This document shows, in pieces, positions 1 through 13,000 of a stretch of DNA of 64,000 nt. The notes under the pieces are model-generated. The model had not been told where the DNA came from. It searched no databases and saw nothing but the letters and a program-made list of their open reading frames with translations. The translations under genes were made by a program, and so were the position numbers. The DNA is from Morchella semilibera (taxonomy: Eukaryota; Ascomycota; Pezizomycetes; Pezizales; Morchellaceae): the NCBI GenBank assembly GCA_009192285.1, contig CM018604.1, forward strand, positions 3,162,001 to 3,226,000. The letters are read 5' to 3'. The stretch's first letter is position 1, and each line of letters starts with the position of its first letter.

Positions 1-311
1 TGTGGTTAGAGAGTGTCGTCTCGCTAGATACCGGTCTGCGCCGTTTCCAGCTCCAGTTCCTCCAAGTTCCTAGAGATAAGCCGTGCAAGCCGAACCACTA
101 CGAACCGAAGCAGTGTTACATCCACGGAGCCGTGGTGAGATGTGGTGATCACACTAAATGTAGTTTTTTACCTGAGTTTTATATGGAGTTGGATGGTATA
201 AAGGCGGGGGTACAGGGACTGAGTTTATACGACTTCAAGTCACGTCAGATGCCGCCCAAGAGGGAGCCGCCTGGGGCGTTGTGGGAGTCTTTTCAGTTTA
301 TGGGGATTTAA
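1..311 (+). CDS. 3' end of an unrecognised protein gene (partial)
   Basis: A reading frame open from the first bases of the window runs 103 codons and stops at TAA (309-311); its start lies outside the window. The peptide begins WLESVVSLDTGL and ends ESFQFMGI. It holds a Cys/His-containing stretch (KPNHYEPKQCYIHG, then RCGDHTKCSF) followed by EFYMELDGIKAGVQGLSLYD. I do not recognise the family. The amino-acid composition looks protein-like rather than random, and a 103-codon opening at the edge is unlikely but possible by chance. No splice acceptor is needed to explain it. The Cys/His spacing could bind metal or be coincidence. Confidence 0.45.
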   Translation, partial: WLESVVSLDTGLRRFQLQFLQVPRDKPCKPNHYEPKQCYIHGAVVRCGDHTKCSFLPEFYMELDGIKAGVQGLSLYDFKSRQMPPKREPPGALWESFQFMGI

Positions 312-3300
312 CTTAATCGTTCTAAGCCCAGTGAAATAGGGTGAATTGGACCTACTTGTATGCAAAGACACCCGTTGAAATTCTTATTTTGTTCGAGTTA
401 ATGTATTTGCGCCCTATCGAGCGAGATGCTTCTAATGACTGGATCGCGCCCTAACTTTGGATATATGTGGAAGCCCAGTTGGTCGAAATCGCCAACATTT
501 GTATCTCTTCTTCCTAAAGGCTCAAATAATCTTATAGAGATCTTGGAGACCAAGCCAAATAGTGATACGCCAATCCATAATATACATGTATGTGCTTACG
601 GATCGTACTCCATGAGGGAGTGAAAAGCTTGTCTAGAAGACAATCTACTTGAATTTCTGCAGGAAAAGAAGAGACGTGCTCTACTCTTTCCACATCCGTA
701 GGCAAGCGCAGAATATGATACCTTACATGATGACACCGGTTCTTTACTCCTCTGCCAATCCCTCGAAAACAATGTATCACTATATAGATTGCCTCACTGG
801 AGCTAACTACCCGTAGTGTGGGAAACAATATATATCAGACCCTACAGCCTAAAGTTTAGTTTCTTTTATCTTCGCACTATTATACCAACAAACACCTTAT
901 GTCGCATGTAGTTAAGTATATCAGTTCAAATCTATTTATACCAACCCCGAGCTCTTAGCCCCTATAGACACTGCCAGATCAGGACCTAAGAACAGTACGG
1001 GGATAAGAAGAAACGCCAATACATATTACTTAGAACAGCAGCGAAATCTTTAAAACGAGACTTGAAAGGCCCAACAAATACGTGGATCGCGCGAGGCGTG
1101 GGAAACTGAGACCTGAATCCTTCATGAATCATCACTCGTTTTTCGTGTCGCATTGGCAAAGTCAGTGCGATTATTTATTTATAATTCATACATAAAGTCA
1201 ATGCGAGTTTGTGCGTGCACAAATCAATTCTAGTACTATCTAATGTTGTTCAATCCCTAGGTTAGCTATTGCCCCTTAGTCACAAATACCAGTCTATTGG
1301 GTTGAGTATAATCATAACACGGCCAGGAGCCAATAGTGCATAGGCAGATCACCTACATATTTTGGAACCTGCGCAAAAGATAGCTACGCCGGCGTTTCTC
1401 TAAATGTATAATTCTAACGCTATAGAAGTGATTCTCCTCAACATCTCTAGAGCTCTTGTTGTATTCCTAGATGACTGATTTGTGGAGATTGTTGTCAGCG
1501 GATACTGCATTTATCTGTGTTCATTTTATGTTAATTTGTGCTGCAAGATGCTAACCTGAATCGCCAAAAGCACGTACCTAATACATTAATTCCTCACCGG
1601 CCACTGGATGTTATTGTCCTCCATCTTCCACCCCCGGGAGGAAGGCACCGGTAAATTATAAATAGAGGTTAGGGAATGATCTAGCGTGGAGTGGAGATAT
1701 GGGTCAGAGAAAGTCTCCCAGAGGCGATGGCCGTGTGTGCCTAACCTCCAGGCCGACGCATACAATTAATGAATTAAACAGAGGGGGAAGGGAAACCCTT
1801 CAGGTCGGCACTCGGTCACTTATTCTCACTCGGTTTTGAGGACGCGTAATAATAACATTCGTGCGAGTCTGTTCGCCATCATACTCGTTAGTAATCGCAC
1901 TTTCTTATTTGTATTGGGTCCGTGATATATACATTTTTTACTGACTTTTTAGATTCCCATAGCTCAGACAGTGTTCATGTTGTCCTTTGATCAATTTGTT
2001 GTCGCCTCATTAGAAAACGTTAAACGCGGGTCCCACTTCAAGTAACTCAAGGCTTCAATACTTTACACAAGCAACTTATAATGAACGTCGCGTTCATAAC
2101 ACACACACACATATACATACCCACACCCGATCACAACGTCTGTTCGTATACGTAGGCATGGCACGATAATTGTATCGATCCTACCGCAAGCACAAAGTAA
2201 ATGCAACCGTTCTGAAACCACGACAATACATGTAAGTACCTACCGCACTTCGTTTCATGCCTGTCGTGCGTCACTGGCCACAGATCTCCAAGTCGAACCG
2301 CATGGCTTAAAGCAACGTAGTCAGAGCGGTAAGGCCCAAGACAAGCACTGTTTCTCGGAATTTATCTTTCCTCGTCATCTAACACATATACTCTACCTGT
2401 ATGTAGAGGAACTGACTAATAAAATAAAACTGTCTTGCTTGATAGAGCGGGATATGACGAGTTTGTTACAATGACATATATATATATCCATCATCCATAG
2501 AAGCAGCGTTAGAATTCAAATGGCTGGAATAACAATATCGGCAATTAACCCGCATACCCAGCCCAGAAAGTACGCGTCAAAGGGGAAGAAAGACACCGTT
2601 AAGCTATTCTTCACTTAAAACCTTACCCGTACGTTGAGATGAACAGGACCTGCGCAATCTCGGCCCGTGTTCTAGCCGGTATTGGGATGATGCCTGCGCT
2701 AGTCGACAATCACCACCGCGTTACAGAGGAAACTTCCCGGTCTGGGTTTAAATCGCCGAAAGATCTCTCTCTCTGCAGTTCTATGTAGTCACTGCACTAT
2801 GCACAAGAGATGGGGGGATGGGATGCTCTGTTGCACAAAAGGAGACTTCAGTCATACCAAATTCATCGGACCAGTGGGTGTAGAGATGTGGTGGGGACGG
2901 TTTTAATTCATCCCTCGTTTGATGCAGGGCAGTGGCAGGGGTGTGTCTGTCGTTAGCGAGGATGTTTTGCCGTCATCCTGCAGGCAGGCCCATAGCTGGT
3001 TGACTGTGGCTCTGGTGGCTAGGAGGCCCCACGCCCCTGCGTGCATCTAGTCAATCACACAAGATTTACGCACAGACAAGATCTTGACATTCAGCCTGAG
3101 CTGTATAATCGTGGTCACTAGGACTCTTTTGCACTTTGATTGCGCGAAAGTGTGTTGACAAGCTTGAAAGAATTAGAGCACAAAATGACACCAGATTTGG
3201 TCAGATAGGGCACAGATTCTGAGCGTGCAAATATTGAAGTGCAGGATAGAAATAGATGGCTAGTCAGATCACCGGTGGAACAGTTAAATATGAATTTCTT

Positions 3301-5391
3301 CAGCCTCCTTCGTTACACCTGTGTTTATATCTCATCATTTATGTTTTAAATAGTATCATCCATTCGAGAACAAGAATAAGGTGAATAAATCTCGAAATAG
3401 CAGTTCACACGTCCAAGCGGACTCGCAGCTCAGATAGATCGACCAGAACCTGGTATTCGGCGTTGAGTACTTAGAGGCTACCACGGTTCCGGTATCTTTA
3501 AAGTTCGAATTCTCAGGAATGTAGAGTAAAAGATAGTCCTCCCATATATGAGATTTGCAGAGATATTGTGGAGATTGAGGGGTGAATGTGGACCCTTCTT
3601 TGATAGTCCTATTAACTACATGTACATGTACATACCTGTGACACAAAATGCTTAGCCGATCTTTCGCTTCTTAACGAATCGGATCGATCCAAAGCGACGA
3701 TTATACAGTAACCACACATGAACAAAGGAAAGGAAGCCTCTAATATTTTCTCAGCCGTTGCAGCTCAAAAGAAAAGTGATGAAATTTTTTTTTTAAAGTT
3801 TTACTTTTTGTTTCTGGCGTCGGAAGCGAGAGTGGCATATATCAGCTGTGGTTGTGTCATCTTCAAACCTATCCAATCAACACCGAAACCATCATATGTA
3901 TGGCGCTTATGCACATCCAAAGATTGGATGAAGGAGGAACAAAATAAGAAAGTGGCTATCGACCCATGGGCTAGAAGGAGCCTACTAACTAAACTCCTGC
4001 AAGGTACCAACCAACTAGACCAATCAGCGAACGACAAGCAGGGAGGGGGCGGGGGGGTAGGATAGGTTAGATTCTAACCACCAACGCAACGGCTAGTAGC
4101 AGTACGATACTTGCCCCTCTGGTACCCCTTTTCGACGCACTCGTGCTCTGCATCGCCTGATCTGACACAGAAATTAAGTTATATCTTCCTTAGGGGGATG
4201 TCGGAGAGTTTCTTTTTCGCGTGGGCCAGTTGGTATAGAGAAGTAAGTGCCTTTGAGGGGAAGTCGCAGCACGCGTCGGAAAGAAAATTTTGATTCTAGA
4301 GTATGCAGGTAGCACTTTACATCCCCGACATGTACCCCATAGTAGCTCTCCATATGCATACTGCAGGAGAAAGGAGGGTAATAGGGTGGGTAATCTTGCG
4401 GGTTTATTGAGGATGAGTCTTTCGTTCTTGTTGCGCCGCATTTCATTTGAAAAAACTATCGCGAGGTTGGAGACAGGTGGAGAGCGAGGAAATAAGACAC
4501 CACCACCTCAGTTCGGTTACTTGTGCCTGCAGTAGCTATAGTGCATACATGGTTATTTCTTTCAACCGGAGAAGCACCTTCCTGGCTCACTCGCACTCAA
4601 GGGTACATTTATATGTGCACTCTGTATAATGTGTTAATACGATGTCAATTGGGGGGGGGGGTATACGATCAAAGTGTAGTTTTCATGATATTCAAAATTC
4701 GAATTGAAGATAAAACAGTAAATCGTTGATCTAATCTAACCGGTAATGACTTCATATAAATGAGAAGATGAGCTAACTAAGCATACGGTTTCATTAGTTG
4801 GCACTGGGGGGTAGTATTTGATAGTGGAGGATAGGTGATTGCCTCAATTTCACCTCCAGATGGCGAAGCCAATCCCGTCTCACAATAAGCACAATTTTCA
4901 CCGAGTGACCTACCCATCTCAGTGCGCGGGATACAGTTTTAGAACAAACAGGGCCTGCATATTCACTCCACAGGGACCGCATATGGCACACACAGAGGGA
5001 TGCCCCCTGCCCTGTCAACGGTCTTCGCTCACCCCGACAGGCAGGCAGGCAGGCGGGCAGGCACGATGAGTTTACACTCATTCTAAACAACCCTCCACTA
5101 GTAATTTTACCTTACTCTATACTGTGTTTGTAGCAATACTAGCGGTAACCCCCCCCCCCCTCCACACATCCATCCCACACCCACATCCACCCACTTACTA
5201 CATATACGGGTCAACATCCTCTCAATCAATCTTTCTCTTCTCACACCAGTCAATCTCATCCCACTCTTTCCGGTTCTAAAATTTTTTGATTTTCAGTTTC
5301 ATCAAACTACTTACACTCTTTTTGAATCACCAACGAATATCTAAAAACCTAGTTTTTATCGCTCTTTTTGCACTACCAATACCTAATCACA
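312..5391. other. Long intergenic region, no supported gene
   Basis: No convincing coding region in about 5 kb. Short frames on both strands lack protein-like composition. It holds a CA/TA-rich stretch near 2099-2130, copies of the TACATGTA palindrome (583, 2227, 3617, 3623), a G11 run (4651) and a C12 run (5149), and a short CAGG tandem at about 5036-5064. The last 200 bases are C/T-rich, as expected for a fungal core promoter upstream of the gene at 5392. Confidence 0.6.
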
Positions 5392-6310
5392 ATGCAGTTC
5401 TCAATCATCGCTACCTTCTCTGGCTTGATCGCCCTCGCTGCTGCCTACACTACTCCCGTCGGCTCAGACCCCCAGGGAAACCCCATCTCTCGTCCTGGCT
5501 TGAACGAGCAGGTTCCCAAAGGAAGTCCATTCACCATCACCTGGGCTGTGAGTAGAAATAATATCAATGCTTTAAGTTTTGTTGTGGTGATAATTGGTCT
5601 AATATAATTAATATCTCTTAGCCTACCTCTGCCCCAAACACTGTGACTTTGGTGCTCTTGCGTGGTCCTTCAACCAACGTGGTTCCTCTCTCCGTCATTG
5701 TTGAGAAGATCCCCAACACTGGAACCTACACCTGGACCCCGGCCAGCGGCCTCGACGTTGATATCACCGGTTATGGGATTCAGTTGATCGACGATGTCAC
5801 CGGTTTCTACCAGTACACCACTCAGTTCGGTATCGCGGCCGATCCCAACGCTGTTTCTTCCAGCGTCGTAGCCACCTCTAGCTCCGTCCCGTTTCATCCT
5901 CGGCCGCCCCCACTACTATTTCTTCCACCACCGTCGCCGTCACGACCAGCACTGTTGACACCTCTTCCACATCTCTCACAGTTAAGCCCATGGACACTGT
6001 TGTCTACAGTACTGTCATTGCGACTGTCACCTCGTGCCCTGCTTCGGTGTCAAACTGCCCTGGAAGGGCCTCGTCCACCACCGTTGCCCCTGTCGTCAGC
6101 GTCCCTACTTCTGCCATTGTTCCCACCTCATGGGCTAACAACACCATCGCCACCGCTACTACCATGACCAAGAACTCTACCGCTATCGCTTCAACCGGTT
6201 TTGCTGTTTCCACCACTGCCTCACCTTCGCAGTTCACTGGTGCTGGTGACAAGATCCGTGTTGGATGCGCCATGGGTGCCGTCGTTGTCGCCGCTCTTGG
6301 TATGTTATAG
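5392..6310 (+). CDS. Kre9/Knh1-like Ser/Thr-rich GPI-anchored cell-surface protein, apparently frameshifted
   Basis: Secreted wall protein of the fungal Ser-Thr-rich GPI-anchored family (Kre9/Knh1-type N-terminal domain), possibly linked to beta-glucan assembly. Exon 1 is 5392-5547; the intron 5548-5621 (GTGAGT...CTTAG, branch TCTAAT) joins frames exactly. Residues 1-18 are a signal peptide (MQFSIIATFSGLIALAAA). The Ig-like domain follows: PKGSPFTITW, then VTLVLLRGPS, TGTYTWTPAS, YGIQLIDD and YTTQFGIA. A Ser/Thr-rich stalk then leads to FTGAGDK and a hydrophobic tail VGCAMGAVVVAALGML, a GPI signal. The stalk and tail lie in a different frame from the Ig-like domain; the switch falls between about 5882 and 5893 and needs one base added or two removed. 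Without correction the frame runs to 6167 as Pro/Leu-rich nonsense and loses the GPI signal. Either a real mutation or a sequence error. The start is chosen because the signal peptide begins there. Confidence 0.85.
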
Positions 6311-9300
6311 CCGCTGCTACTTCCATCTATGTCATGACAAAAAAAAACTAATAACCGTGAGTAGCGCTTGCCATGTAAATCGCTTGACCAGTAACAAGCA
6401 AAATTCTTGCAATCTCGGCAGATCTTCCGATCTTGGTTTACTTTTTCTTTCGGGATAGATGTCGAGGGCGTAGGTAGATTAGGAAAGCTAGTGACGGAAG
6501 AAAAAGCTAATGAATGAAACAATATTTTACCAACCAAACAACCACAACTTGTCTTGTTTCTTCTACAGTCCTACTCTTGCATTATCTTTGTGTGAGATCG
6601 GGCCTTTAGGTGTGAAACTGACTAGCAGACTCTTCTACCATGTTTCTTTTGTCATTCTAGCCTTTTTTTTTCATAGGGGAAACGTTTTTTTAACGGTAGC
6701 CAGAAACTAACTAATGATCGGTGTTTTTGTTTTGGGCTTTCTGTGCTGGTCAGCGTGGATCTTTGCTTTTTTTTTTTGTAAATTTGATTTTTATTTTATT
6801 CCTTTGTACCCTAGCTTAGCAAGTTTTGATTTTCGCTTTCTTTTCGTCATTCTTCTGTTGTGCAGAGAATTATCATTTTTTTGTTATCTACATCCTCTTG
6901 GAGAGGCCTGAGATTTAACTTCTATTGTTTATTATTTATTTTCATTGGGTCAATAAATAAAACCAAACCATCCACAGATATAAACCTTGCGCTCATCTCC
7001 CTTGCAATGATGACTTCCAAGCCTACCTTCCGAATATGGGCTGAGTTGACCTTTTGGCGGCACCCTGGAATAAGGAAATTTGAAGCAGTCACCCGGTGGA
7101 GTGGGGGGGAGGGGGGGTTCACTCCGGTGTTTCGTAGATGCTGGGATCATGGATTGGCAAAAACTACACGAAACGAGTAACATTCGATATTTGTCACACC
7201 CAAATTAGGACATATAGTTAATGTGGTAATACCATAACCTGCCCACTCTCGGATGTGTGCGTTCGGTAGAAGGAAGGGAAGAAAAACTTCGTTATGTATT
7301 TAGGTACAATAGGGGTTTTACCATGTGTTACCGGGTATCTAGTATGATGACTTGTTCTGTTGTCGCTTTTGCCCGCCTGGTTGGGTTTGCACAGCCCTCT
7401 AAACAATTTATTTCCTGAGTATGTACCGTACCCCTATTCCACGAATAAATTCTGGAGCCGTTGTACCGCGACCGGGAGTAAGGGCCTTCCTCGCCGGGGA
7501 ACCAGTTCTACGCGTATGCTACTAGCTTGCTCAAGCTTGAACTGCGGCGCGGTTTGCTCGCTTACTGACTTACTGGTCGAGTGCGGATCTGTGACTATGA
7601 TGCTATTTTGTGCGACGTCCCGCGATCTTGGGGCACGGCTTGGGTGCCGACTTGGCAGGAACAATACGAGGCAAGGGTGATACTTTGGCATGATAGGTTC
7701 ACGCAAATGAACTCTTGACCATAAGGGGAAGGAGAGAGAGGGACAAATAGTAGAGGATCCGCCTTTGGTGTTAAGCTTCTTTTTAGTTGTTCGGGGATCC
7801 GAATGAGGAAGATGTAAACTTGTTTGTCTCTGATTAATACTAGATAGGGTTAAGGATTGCATTGGCATTGATCGCCGAATCAGTTAATGTGGGTAACCAT
7901 GATGATATTACATTACTCTTATATGTAGGTCAATATAACGGTATGTTTCTAAAGTGTGTTACTTGAGAGCGAGAGAGATATGGAAGGAAGAGGGTGCCTA
8001 GTTGTAGGTACACCCCCATAAATCTCTACAAACCGCTCCCCACAAGGGGACCCTGAGGTTCTTTCTGCCCCATCCCTGGTCTGTCACGCCTAACCTGACT
8101 CATAGTGATAGGTGTGGCCTCCTGAAATCGCGTCTGCCCGGCCGGAAACCCTCGCCCGCCCTGGTGAGTTCTTTTTTTCTTGGGTAAAGTCGGTGCTTAT
8201 GCAAATTAAGCTTCTTAGTTGGGTTCATTAGCGAGGTGGGTTCCGTCGGCTGTTGTGCCGTTTTGATTTGTAGAGAGGGTGGCGCGATAATTGGCTTGTA
8301 TAGGTGAGTGATATTCTGTGATGATGTCGAGGACGGATTTGTCGGGAGGTTTTGGTGTTGGAAGATCCGAAGCATATGCTTGGAGAATTAAGTTAAGGCA
8401 ACATGATGTGGAAACTATGTATGCCGTTAGTAGGTAGGCTTAAGGAAAGAAAATAACTCTAGCAGAAAGCCTACCATCACTCTCACATGATAACCCCTCA
8501 GTCTGCCTGTGGTGTTCGCGTACAACTTGCTTGTTTTTGTATAGAGTCCTTATATACTAATAGGAATAGAGACAGTGGGTAGGACTGTGGGTGCGTGGGG
8601 GACTTCTTTTCCTTAGTGCCAGCTCTTAGTGTCAGTAACCCTGACCCTGAACCCGCAGCCCCTACCACATGCCCCTAAACAGACAAAATTGCAGAGTCCT
8701 CTCTATATGCTTTGACTGATTTTACAAAGTGATTAAAGGTAGAGTCGACATGGTTAAAGGCTGAGCGCAGGATCGAGCAGGGGTAGACAACAGCCATAAA
8801 GGTGATGGCACCGCAAAGAAGGCGCGCCAGATACTAATTATGTTTCTGAAAGAATGTGTTCGGCTCTAGACCTCTTTTCTTTTATGCAATGAACCAACAC
8901 AATGACCATCGATATCGGTAACGCATCACAAGGAAAGGTATATCTTGAGATGTGGCTATGTGGACGTCACCGCCGAAAGCCCACCTATACTACCGGGTCC
9001 AGGGTCGAACACCGACCCAATGGAGCCTATTGGTCTACGGGAGCCTTCATACGCCTAGAAATATGATGAGATAAACAAAGGTGCCGATTATTTACAGAAT
9101 CTTAGTGTAAAGGGGAATTAGGTGGAGTAGAGGGATATATATGTGCATGTATGAAAAAAGTTAGACGGTTCTTGTAAACATGGTTGACTGGACTCGCGAG
9201 TAAAAGGTGTACCGACTCTTGATCGGAGTGCTGGGGTATATCCTGACTTCAGAGCAGAGCTTTACTCTACCAATACTTTGCTCCCAACCCGGCTATAGAT

Positions 9301-10057
9301 GATTCGTGCGTGCAGGAATCAGCTGGACGACCTCCCCTGTTGACCGTAGGAGACAATATCCCTAATATAATCATGGCTATTAAGATCAGATAGCAAAAGC
9401 CTACATTTCGTTCCAAAGGCTTTAGCTCAGATTCCACCTGATATTTACACAGATATCCCGCATTAAGGAGCTATAATTATGGGGTTTTTTTCGTGTATCT
9501 CCGGCTTCACGGGATAAAACTCGATGGATACCATTGTCAAAAACAACCATCAATTTGGCGGTCGGAAGCCATCAGCGGGCATTGGGTATGGACGGAGCTT
9601 ATTGTAGGCTCGGCCGGTGATCTTATTAGTAAATAAAAATGTCCTCACGGCTGTGACAGACCTCCCTGGTGATGGCCCCATTGCTATTGATACCATATTA
9701 TACACAGCTGTAATAATCAGTGTTTTAAACTATGAAACAGAATCTGCGCCTAAGGGTCTTCGTACAGACTGTGGACACATGCTGTGTCCACATGGTGATA
9801 TTGGAGACAAACAATACCCCGCGAGAAAAAGGGGACAAGGAAACATCCCTGGTCGGAGTCTGGTCTTGGAGCGGCAGTGCCGAAAAATAAGCATCTCTAC
9901 CTCTTGTCTTCTAATACACGGGACTTAGGCTGACAGAGCAGTAACGCAGTCAAAGTTCTTTTTTTCTTTTTTTCTTTTTAGAGATTTTGTTCCTACGTTG
10001 GTAAGTAGGCTGTTCCCAATATAAGGGGTTCATCAGTCATTTTGAGTGACCGTGCAA
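6311..10057. other. Intergenic region without supported genes
   Basis: About 3.7 kb. Open frames such as 7434-7868 (-), 8100-8375 (-) and 9617-9928 (+) have no recognisable domain. A perfect 9-bp inverted repeat with a 3-base loop sits at 9771-9791. T-rich tracts are present at 6660-6860 and 9959-9980. Confidence 0.55.
9771..9791. repeat. Perfect short hairpin, 9-bp arms with 3-nt loop
   Basis: The arm GTGGACACA is followed by TGC and then TGTGTCCAC, its exact reverse complement. It stands in gene-free DNA about 270 bases beyond the 3' end of the histidine kinase gene. It could be a protein-binding palindrome or an RNA hairpin; nothing nearby decides. Confidence 0.7.
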
Positions 10058-13000
10058 TCAAACAAGAGCCTTAAACTTCGATAAAAGTTCATTGATTCGG
10101 AACGGCTTTGGAATCGCGTCATCCTGTAGTATTGTCAGATATTATCCAGAAACTATCTGCCCATTTGATGAGAATGTTTCCCCTACCATCCCCGCCACAG
10201 TCATTCCTGCTACTATATAAAGGTCAGAATTAGTTCAACAAATACTTATTCAATCCTAGAGACCCTCTCACATTGTTCGGCTCTAGCATTTGCACTTATG
10301 CCAATAATCGGGATATGTCCAGCTCTCCGCTGGGTCTCCAACTGCCTAATTCTTTTAGTTGCCTCAACGCCTCCCATCACCGGCATTTCCATATCCATCA
10401 ATACAATATCAAGAGGCTTCCCATCTTTCTTTACAAATCTTGATAGCATGATCTTTTCCAGAGCCTCTTGTCCATTATTTGCCGTGTCAACTACACACCC
10501 TTCCATGACCAGCTGCTGTCGAAGGACCTTTTGGTTGATCAGGTTGTCCTCAACGACAAGAACATGATAGAGAGGGTCTTGGCTGACCTTACGAATGCTA
10601 CTCGCTCCCGATGGATACTTGGACGGGCCGGAATGGCTACGGGTATCCCAAGAACTAGAGCGATGGCTAGTCGGGTGCCCGGATTGTAAACTTCCCTGCG
10701 CGCTTGAGGGAGAGCCAATTGAGGCTGAAGTAGTGGGAGTTACCGGTTTGGAGGTTCGGCATGCCTTGATATAAAACCGAAAAACACTTCCTTCACCTTC
10801 AACGGATGATACACCAATATTACCCCCTTGTAACTGGCACAGGCGTCTGGATATATAGAGACCAAGACCACTTCCACCATATGTGATATGTGTTTTTGGG
10901 ACCTGATTAAATCGCTGAAACAGGTTTCGTTTATCTTTCTTACTGATGCCTATCCCAGTGTCCTACTTAAACATTAATGGCCTAGTAATGCGCAAGGATT
11001 ACAAGGTGATAAAGCTGATTCTTCAATACCTTTACAGTGATGGTAAGGAATAAGGGTTCTCCTGCTCCCAAATCTGGTGCACCTGTACTCTCTTGTTCTA
11101 GAATCTTCTCTGTGGGTAGGTAATCAAAATTCGACCAGTTTGTTGGGCTTTCCAAAGAAGCGTCAAGTAGAACACAGACCCTTTTCTCGCCCTCTTTAAG
11201 AGAAGTAAATTTAATAGCTGTAGAGAGGTAAGCTCATGCCAACATAAATAGTGTTGGGGGGAGTGGGGAACTAACCATTTGCAACGAGATTGACTAAAAT
11301 TTGTGTTGTTCTGCTTGGGTCTATTTTGACCCATGAGACATCCAGCAAATCGTAGCCCTCAAGGACACGAAACTCCCAGCCTATCCCTTTCCCAGAAAGT
11401 TCGGCTTCAAACATCTTTAGCCCCTTCCACACCAAATCTCTAGGATCCGTTGGAACAGGAGATACTGTCATTAGGTTTGAATCCAGTTTACTCACTGCAA
11501 GAATATCCTCAATGATTATTCTTTGATGATTGACGCAAAGGAGAATCGTTTGCGCAGAATCGGTTATTTGCTCAACATCCAATGTTGGTGATTTCCCGAT
11601 CCTGTGCCTATTTAGCAAACCAATAATTCCTTCTGCTGATTGTAAAACAGCAGATAGAGGGTTTCGGAGTTCATGAGATGAAATATCAATAAAGTTTTCT
11701 TGCTGTCGCTTCCTCTCGAGTGCTTGTGATGCCAACTGTTTTTGGTGACGTGCCTCCTGCACAGCTCTTCTCAAGTCTTCCGTTAACAGCCTTATTCTTC
11801 CGAGAGATGTCGCAAGTTGTTCCATTAGCATAGTAAGCCAGGTGAAATACTCATGGTCATATGGCCTTCTTGGATTAAGTCCTAATATAAGATATCCGAA
11901 TGTCCTTGAAGGGCTGGGTTGTATTGGTATGATAGCTGCGTGTGTACATGGGTCTCCAAACCCTCTGAACTCGATTTCGGAAAGTTCCTGCTTGTAACTA
12001 TGTGGTGCCGTTGCAAGATCCTTGACAACAACCGAGTTTGACTCCCGTGCTAGTAACATCTCTTGGTAGAACAGGAAATGCTCTTCGGTCTCACAAAGTC
12101 CAAATCCACTCGACGATGATGTTGTGCCAGTAGTTTCCTCTGGTGTCATATCTTCGCTATGCTCCTCATTAAGTCCAGATACTGTTCTAGGACAAGACAA
12201 TGCAAGTATATCACACTGACTTGAAGCCCCTGTGAATGTATTTCTAGAGCTACACGCAGTTTTCCCTCCAACATGGACCTCTTCTGGAACCAATTTGCCC
12301 TTCGCGTGAAGGTGTTCTGGAATTCCTAAGGTTCCAGCTAGCACGCAGCTTTTCTCAGAAACAACCCTATAAAGGATTGCAAATGGACTGTCGTACTCAT
12401 TGGAACCCAGACCCTCAAGAACTAACTTCCAGAAATCATCGCGGTCAAGATCTCGGATAAGTTCCACATTCGACCGAATCTTGTGTAGAGTCTCTATGCG
12501 GCGAGCCTGAATTACTTGGGAGGTTTTTGAATGAGCTTGTTTTAAAACTCCCTCGGCGCTTCCTGATGCTCCAATTATTGGCGAGATTATGAAATTGTAG
12601 TAGCGCTCCTCTACCGGAACTTCCCCAGGCAGGAATATCTGCTCGTTGGTTCGCAAGGTAGTCTTTCCGTCGAGGGCATCCAGTAGCATAGGCATCATAT
12701 ATTCTCTAAATTTAGGAAATCCGATTTCGAATGGTTGGCCGAGGGCTCCCGGATGGTTTTCACCAGCCAATATTCTTGCTTGTGGGTTATAAACTGCGAT
12801 AAGTTCCTTACCCCAGTATACCATAGCAGGATGAGGGAATGACCTTTATTTGGCAGGCCAAAGTATTAGTGTTCTGTGTCCCGGGGGCAAGAGAGAGTAG
12901 CTTACATGACAACATTGGCAATGCAACGAAGAGATACGGGCCAAGTATGCGGAGGGCCCATTGGCGACTGGTACCTGAACAGTTGAACGCGTCAGAGTGG

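Noticed and set aside
1945-1975. TAGCTCAG-like A box, possible tRNA
   Set aside because: No B box or cloverleaf follows; the same holds for similar words at about 9421 and 42931.
6004-6537. 177-codon frame on the minus strand
   Set aside because: Antisense to the Thr/Ser/Val-rich stalk of the GPI protein; the plus strand has signal peptide and GPI tail.
7434-7868. 144-codon frame on the minus strand
   Set aside because: No domain, no splice support, no signal peptide; overlaps an equally open plus-strand frame. Probably chance, though a decayed gene cannot be excluded.
8995-9025. B box-like GTTCGACCC, possible tRNA
   Set aside because: No A box or acceptor stem at the right distance; it is part of a short GGGTC/GACCC inverted repeat.
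9617-9928. 103-codon frame on the plus strand
   Set aside because: Contains the perfect hairpin at 9771-9791 and no recognisable domain; composition looks random.
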